Origin: Montifringilla adamsi
Lineage: Eukaryota; Chordata; Aves; Passeriformes; Passeridae
DNA length: 64,000 nt
Assembly (NCBI GenBank): GCA_017590115.1
Contig: JAGGNK010008559.1
Span: 3,961,888 to 4,025,887 of the forward strand
Direction: 5' to 3'
Part shown: piece after piece, positions 63,708 to 64,000 of the stretch
Layout of the letters: each line of letters begins with the position of its first letter
Numbering within the stretch: the first letter of the stretch is position 1
Made by a program: the position numbers and the translations under genes
Notes under the pieces: model-generated
What the model was told of the DNA's origin: nothing
The model's input: only the letters and a program-made list of their open reading frames with translations
The model's database searches: none

Positions 63708-64000
63708 TGGCCACTGTGTTTGGAAGAAGTTTTTCATGCTTTAAGAGAAATTTTAAAAGTAGAGAAATATTTCTATAACTAATTATTAGTGCTTTTTAAA
63801 TTTTTTGTTTATTTAATATGATTTTTTAAGCTCATTCTATATACTTATAGCGGCACCTTAACCTTTTAAATGAAGAACTTTAAATATATATATGTATAAA
63901 AGTAGACATAAAAAAGAACAGGTGTTTCAAATGTTAAAGTCAACAATATTCCCAGTCCTCTGTCCAGAAAACTGTGTCCATAAATAAAATTAGTTCATTT
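63708..64000. other. AT-rich non-coding end of window
   Basis: Nothing is recognised. A short (AT)n run lies near 63882-63897. Confidence 0.6.

Overview
This window looks like non-coding avian nuclear DNA, most likely from a songbird (passerine). The bird assignment rests on decayed CR1 LINE copies carrying the typical chicken-repeat-1 3' end, and on two solo retroviral LTRs. One of these (14058-14445) I recognise from memory as a family abundant in passerine genomes. The sequence is AT-rich and CpG-poor, with many A- or T-rich tracts and short microsatellites. I find no protein-coding gene, no coding exon I can defend, and no tRNA, rRNA or CRISPR array. The longest open frames are about 100-165 codons, resemble no protein I know, and often lie in repeats or in GC-richer patches open on both strands. 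The window is therefore best read as a gene desert or the interior of one or more very long introns.

Layout. 1-10.2 kb: a CR1 3' end (558-776), a compound GT/AT/ATGT microsatellite (2301-2376), several unique stretches that look like conserved non-coding DNA, and an older CR1 body fragment (9640-10215). 10.2-17.3 kb: A-rich tracts, a small CpG-containing islet (11760-11930), the solo LTR at 14058-14445 with a perfect 6-bp target duplication, and a 39-bp tandem duplication (17256-17334). 17.3-32.1 kb: AT-rich unique sequence with long poly-A tracts, a perfect 20-bp hairpin (26837-26881), a GC-richer islet (29090-29640) and a CR1 3' end (31940-32095). 32.1-46.2 kb: a TAATTA-rich block, a short perfect hairpin, a 20-bp tandem repeat next to a candidate regulatory block (37780-38060), a long TTA microsatellite and a GC-rich islet (45680-46210). 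46.2-64 kb: mostly featureless AT-rich DNA with an antisense CR1 3' end (53245-53335), the longer solo LTR (58212-59068), a second candidate conserved block (59230-59660) and a large A/C-rich low-complexity tract (63579-63707).

There is no gene set to link into a pathway. The elements that could matter are the two LTRs, which carry their own promoter and polyadenylation signals and could act on a distant host gene, and the candidate enhancer-like blocks, which are inferred only from texture (AT-rich homeodomain- and POU-like words and low repeat content). I saw nothing I can defend as a new biological system. The most distinctive unexplained structure is the perfect hairpin at 26837-26881.
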